Source of the DNA: a bacterium
Lineage (GTDB): Bacteria > Patescibacteriota > Microgenomatia > Levybacterales > UBA12049
DNA length: 15,996 nucleotides
Direction: 5' to 3'
Assembly (NCBI GenBank): GCA_021784535.1
Contig: JAJYHW010000027.1
Span: 1-15,996 of the forward strand
Each line of letters begins with the position of its first letter. Within the stretch, counting starts at the first letter, position 1. The notes under the pieces are model-generated. The model was not told the origin of the DNA. It worked only from the letters and a program-made list of their open reading frames with translations, and made no database searches. The translations under genes and the position numbers were made by a program. This document shows, in pieces, positions 13,863-15,996 of the stretch.

Positions 13863-15996
13863 ATGGAAAAACCAAAATTCTTTTATAAAAAAACTTTTGT
13901 AAATAAGGATAACAAAAAAGATGCGCTCGTTATTAATAAGCCACTCACAATACAAACGAGCAATCTCCGTCATGTTATCTGGGAAACAACAACGTTTTTC
14001 TTCCTGCTTATGCTTTATATTGTTTATCGCGTCGTCCTGATCCGGATCGCCCGCAGGCTCTTTTCCAGTAACAAGCTGCAAAACAAACGGATACAAATCA
14101 TGAATGCATTTGATACAGTATTCCGGTTTTTAGATAAACATGAAAAGGGGTCTATCAGTAGAATTGATCTGATTGATTTATCTATCCGTAACCTGCAGGC
14201 AAAGAGAACAAGAAGTCTTGTCACAATCGGTGGTATGACGATTGGAATTGCCGCAATTGTCTTTCTGGTATCTATCGGATATGGATTACAACAGTTGGTA
14301 ATTGCAAGAGTCGCATCGCTTGATGAGCTTAAGCAGGCAGATATTTCTTCACAGTTAGGAAGCAAAATAAAAATTAACGATAAAGCACTGAATAATTTCA
14401 AACAGATTCCGAATGTCACTAGCGTATATCCGGTCATCTCAGTCGTTGGAACGGTTAACTATCATAATTCAGTCTCAAACATGGCTGTATACGGTGTCCA
14501 GTCTGATTACCTCAAAAATGCGAGCATACAACTTATTAACGGCAAGCTTTTTACCAATAACCAGATCGCAAGACTTCTTCCTGTTGAAACTCGCACTCAA
14601 GAGCAAACTGCAGTACTGGGAGCCTCAACAAAAATGCAGCAGCAGAACGGCAATCTCTCAATCGGAGCGTTTATTCAACAAATCCAGTTTACCCTCTCGC
14701 CTGTAGGATGGGTACGAGTTCATAAAGAGCCCACCGCAAATTCTCCCGTCATCGGATACACCCGACGGACAGAAGGCGTGGAAGAAGGAGAAGAGTTATG
14801 GGGTGGCCAGTATCTTTCAAATGACTCGTTAGGGAAAGCAGGAAAAGATGCGCGGGGAATATGGTACGGCAAATGGATTAAAGCACCATTATTGCTCTGG
14901 AAGAAACAACTCTGTAATCCGGCAACTCAAGGTGACTGCGAACAGGGCGATTATATGGTAATGCGGGATACCGATGGACATCAGATACAAAAAGAAGGTT
15001 ATTTCGCGGCAAGCAATGCTTCCCTTACCGGAACAAGTCTTACAAAGGGACAAGTTCTCGGAGCATCAACAAATGCGCTTGCAGACTCATCGACACAAAA
15101 AACGCTTGGAACGCAAACTTCTTCAGGAGGAACTATTCCGTTTATTGATATCGCGTCACTTTCCGCACAAACAAAAACTCCCAAAGCAAAAATTGTCTCT
15201 CTTGGAGGCAATTCGCAAAAACAGGCAGTAGTCAATGTGGCGATGCTGAATATTCTGGGAATCAAACAGCAAAACGCAATCGGACAAACATTTAACGTCT
15301 CTTTTACGGCAACGGGTGATTTACTAAATAATGCTTCACAGAATATTCAATCAAGACCGGCAGTCTATACAATTGTCGGAGTTATCGCAGGCAACAAAAC
15401 GCCGGTTTTTTATGTTCCTTTTATTGATCTGCGCTCTATGGGACTGACAAATTATTCACAAGCACGAGTGGTCGTCAATCATAAAGATGCGCTCGCAAAG
15501 GTCCGTGAGCAAATTGCTTCTGAAGGGTTTGTCACACAATCAGTTGCCGATACTGTTGCACAAATTAATAGTGTTTTTTCAACGGTGACGACGCTTCTGG
15601 CACTATTGGGCTTTGTCGCTCTTGCCGTTGCGTCACTCGGAATGTTTAACACCCTCACCGTTTCTCTGCTTGAAAGAACAAGAGAAGTCGGATTGATGAA
15701 GGCAATGGGGATGAGATCTGAAGAAGTAAAAGAACTTTTTCTTACTGAGTCACTCATTATGACTATTTTTGGCGGATTATCGGGCTTGCTGCTCGGTTTT
15801 CTGGCAGGGCAACTCTTAAGCCTTATTCTCTCTTTTTTCTCCGTTATACACGGTTTGGGATTTGTCAACGTCTCCTATATCCCTATCCTTTTTATTCTCA
15901 TTATTATTGGAATTTCATTGACTGTCGGATTCGTGACAGGGATTTATCCCGCCAGGCGGGCAACCAGAATTTCAGCCCTCAATGCTTTAAGATACG
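13863..15996 (+). CDS. FtsX/MacB-type ABC permease with N-terminal extension and SH3-like insertion (partial at right edge)
   Basis: At least 711 residues, open at the window end. An extra N-terminal hydrophobic helix (about 39-62) precedes the usual first helix (about 118-143; RTRSLVTIGGMTIGIAA). The extracytoplasmic core (about 145-570) contains a segment at about 278-345 with WVRVHKEPTANSPVIGYTRR and a later GKWIKA, resembling a bacterial SH3 domain. The C-terminal FtsX domain (about 572-703) has three helices and the ERTREVGLMKAMGM coupling stretch, then PARRATRISALNALRY. The usual family end is about ALRYE, so little is missing. The start ATG is 7 bp after the ATPase stop; AAGGA at 13844-13848 lies inside the upstream gene, 14 nt before it. 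The transported or moved partner is unknown, but the giant surface protein upstream is a candidate. Confidence 0.9.
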   Translation, partial: MEKPKFFYKKTFVNKDNKKDALVINKPLTIQTSNLRHVIWETTTFFFLLMLYIVYRVVLIRIARRLFSSNKLQNKRIQIMNAFDTVFRFLDKHEKGSISRIDLIDLSIRNLQAKRTRSLVTIGGMTIGIAAIVFLVSIGYGLQQLVIARVASLDELKQADISSQLGSKIKINDKALNNFKQIPNVTSVYPVISVVGTVNYHNSVSNMAVYGVQSDYLKNASIQLINGKLFTNNQIARLLPVETRTQEQTAVLGASTKMQQQNGNLSIGAFIQQIQFTLSPVGWVRVHKEPTANSPVIGYTRRTEGVEEGEELWGGQYLSNDSLGKAGKDARGIWYGKWIKAPLLLWKKQLCNPATQGDCEQGDYMVMRDTDGHQIQKEGYFAASNASLTGTSLTKGQVLGASTNALADSSTQKTLGTQTSSGGTIPFIDIASLSAQTKTPKAKIVSLGGNSQKQAVVNVAMLNILGIKQQNAIGQTFNVSFTATGDLLNNASQNIQSRPAVYTIVGVIAGNKTPVFYVPFIDLRSMGLTNYSQARVVVNHKDALAKVREQIASEGFVTQSVADTVAQINSVFSTVTTLLALLGFVALAVASLGMFNTLTVSLLERTREVGLMKAMGMRSEEVKELFLTESLIMTIFGGLSGLLLGFLAGQLLSLILSFFSVIHGLGFVNVSYIPILFILIIIGISLTVGFVTGIYPARRATRISALNALRY

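Overview
The window looks like chromosomal DNA of a candidate phyla radiation (Patescibacteria) bacterium, most likely of the Microgenomates branch. This rests on pattern and memory, not on a search. The signs are AT-rich compact genes, many small membrane-anchored exported proteins with Pro/Thr/Ser-rich stalks, a giant DUF2341-LamG-FN3 surface protein, a MacB-like transporter beside it, near-absence of Shine-Dalgarno sites, and -10 boxes only 6-8 nt upstream of several start codons (probable leaderless mRNAs). TGA is used as a stop and long genes stay open, so the code is standard. There are no rRNA, tRNA, CRISPR, IS or phage genes.

Layout. 1-126: tandem alternative hairpins, then a promoter. 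127-519 (+): orphan receiver-domain response regulator. 530-1897 (-): divergent NRAMP-family metal transporter, converging on the regulator with a 10-bp gap. 1995-3949 (+): two adjacent exported proteins sharing a strikingly similar N-terminal segment, with low-complexity stalks built from DNA tandem repeats. 4027-5172 (+): anchored phosphodiester glycosidase-family (NAGPA-like) protein. 5230-6372 (+): anchored GH18-family protein. 6369-8487 (-): four genes read leftwards: an exported HNH-like nuclease candidate, a small membrane protein, a polytopic membrane protein and a FecR-like anchored protein. 8488-8671: divergent regulatory region with three 11-bp direct repeats. 8672-15996 (+): giant surface protein, ABC ATPase and a large FtsX/MacB-type permease that runs off the right edge within about one residue of its expected end.

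Working together. Nearly all products are envelope or extracellular: glycan-active enzymes, stalked or anchored surface proteins, a metal transporter and an exported nuclease candidate. The right-hand operon is the most interesting unit. The giant multidomain protein is followed after 27 bp by its neighbour ATPase, and 7 bp later by a permease that carries an extra N-terminal membrane segment and what looks like an SH3-like insertion in its extracytoplasmic domain. I infer a surface-protein-linked mechanotransmission or export module; the sequence alone does not prove this.
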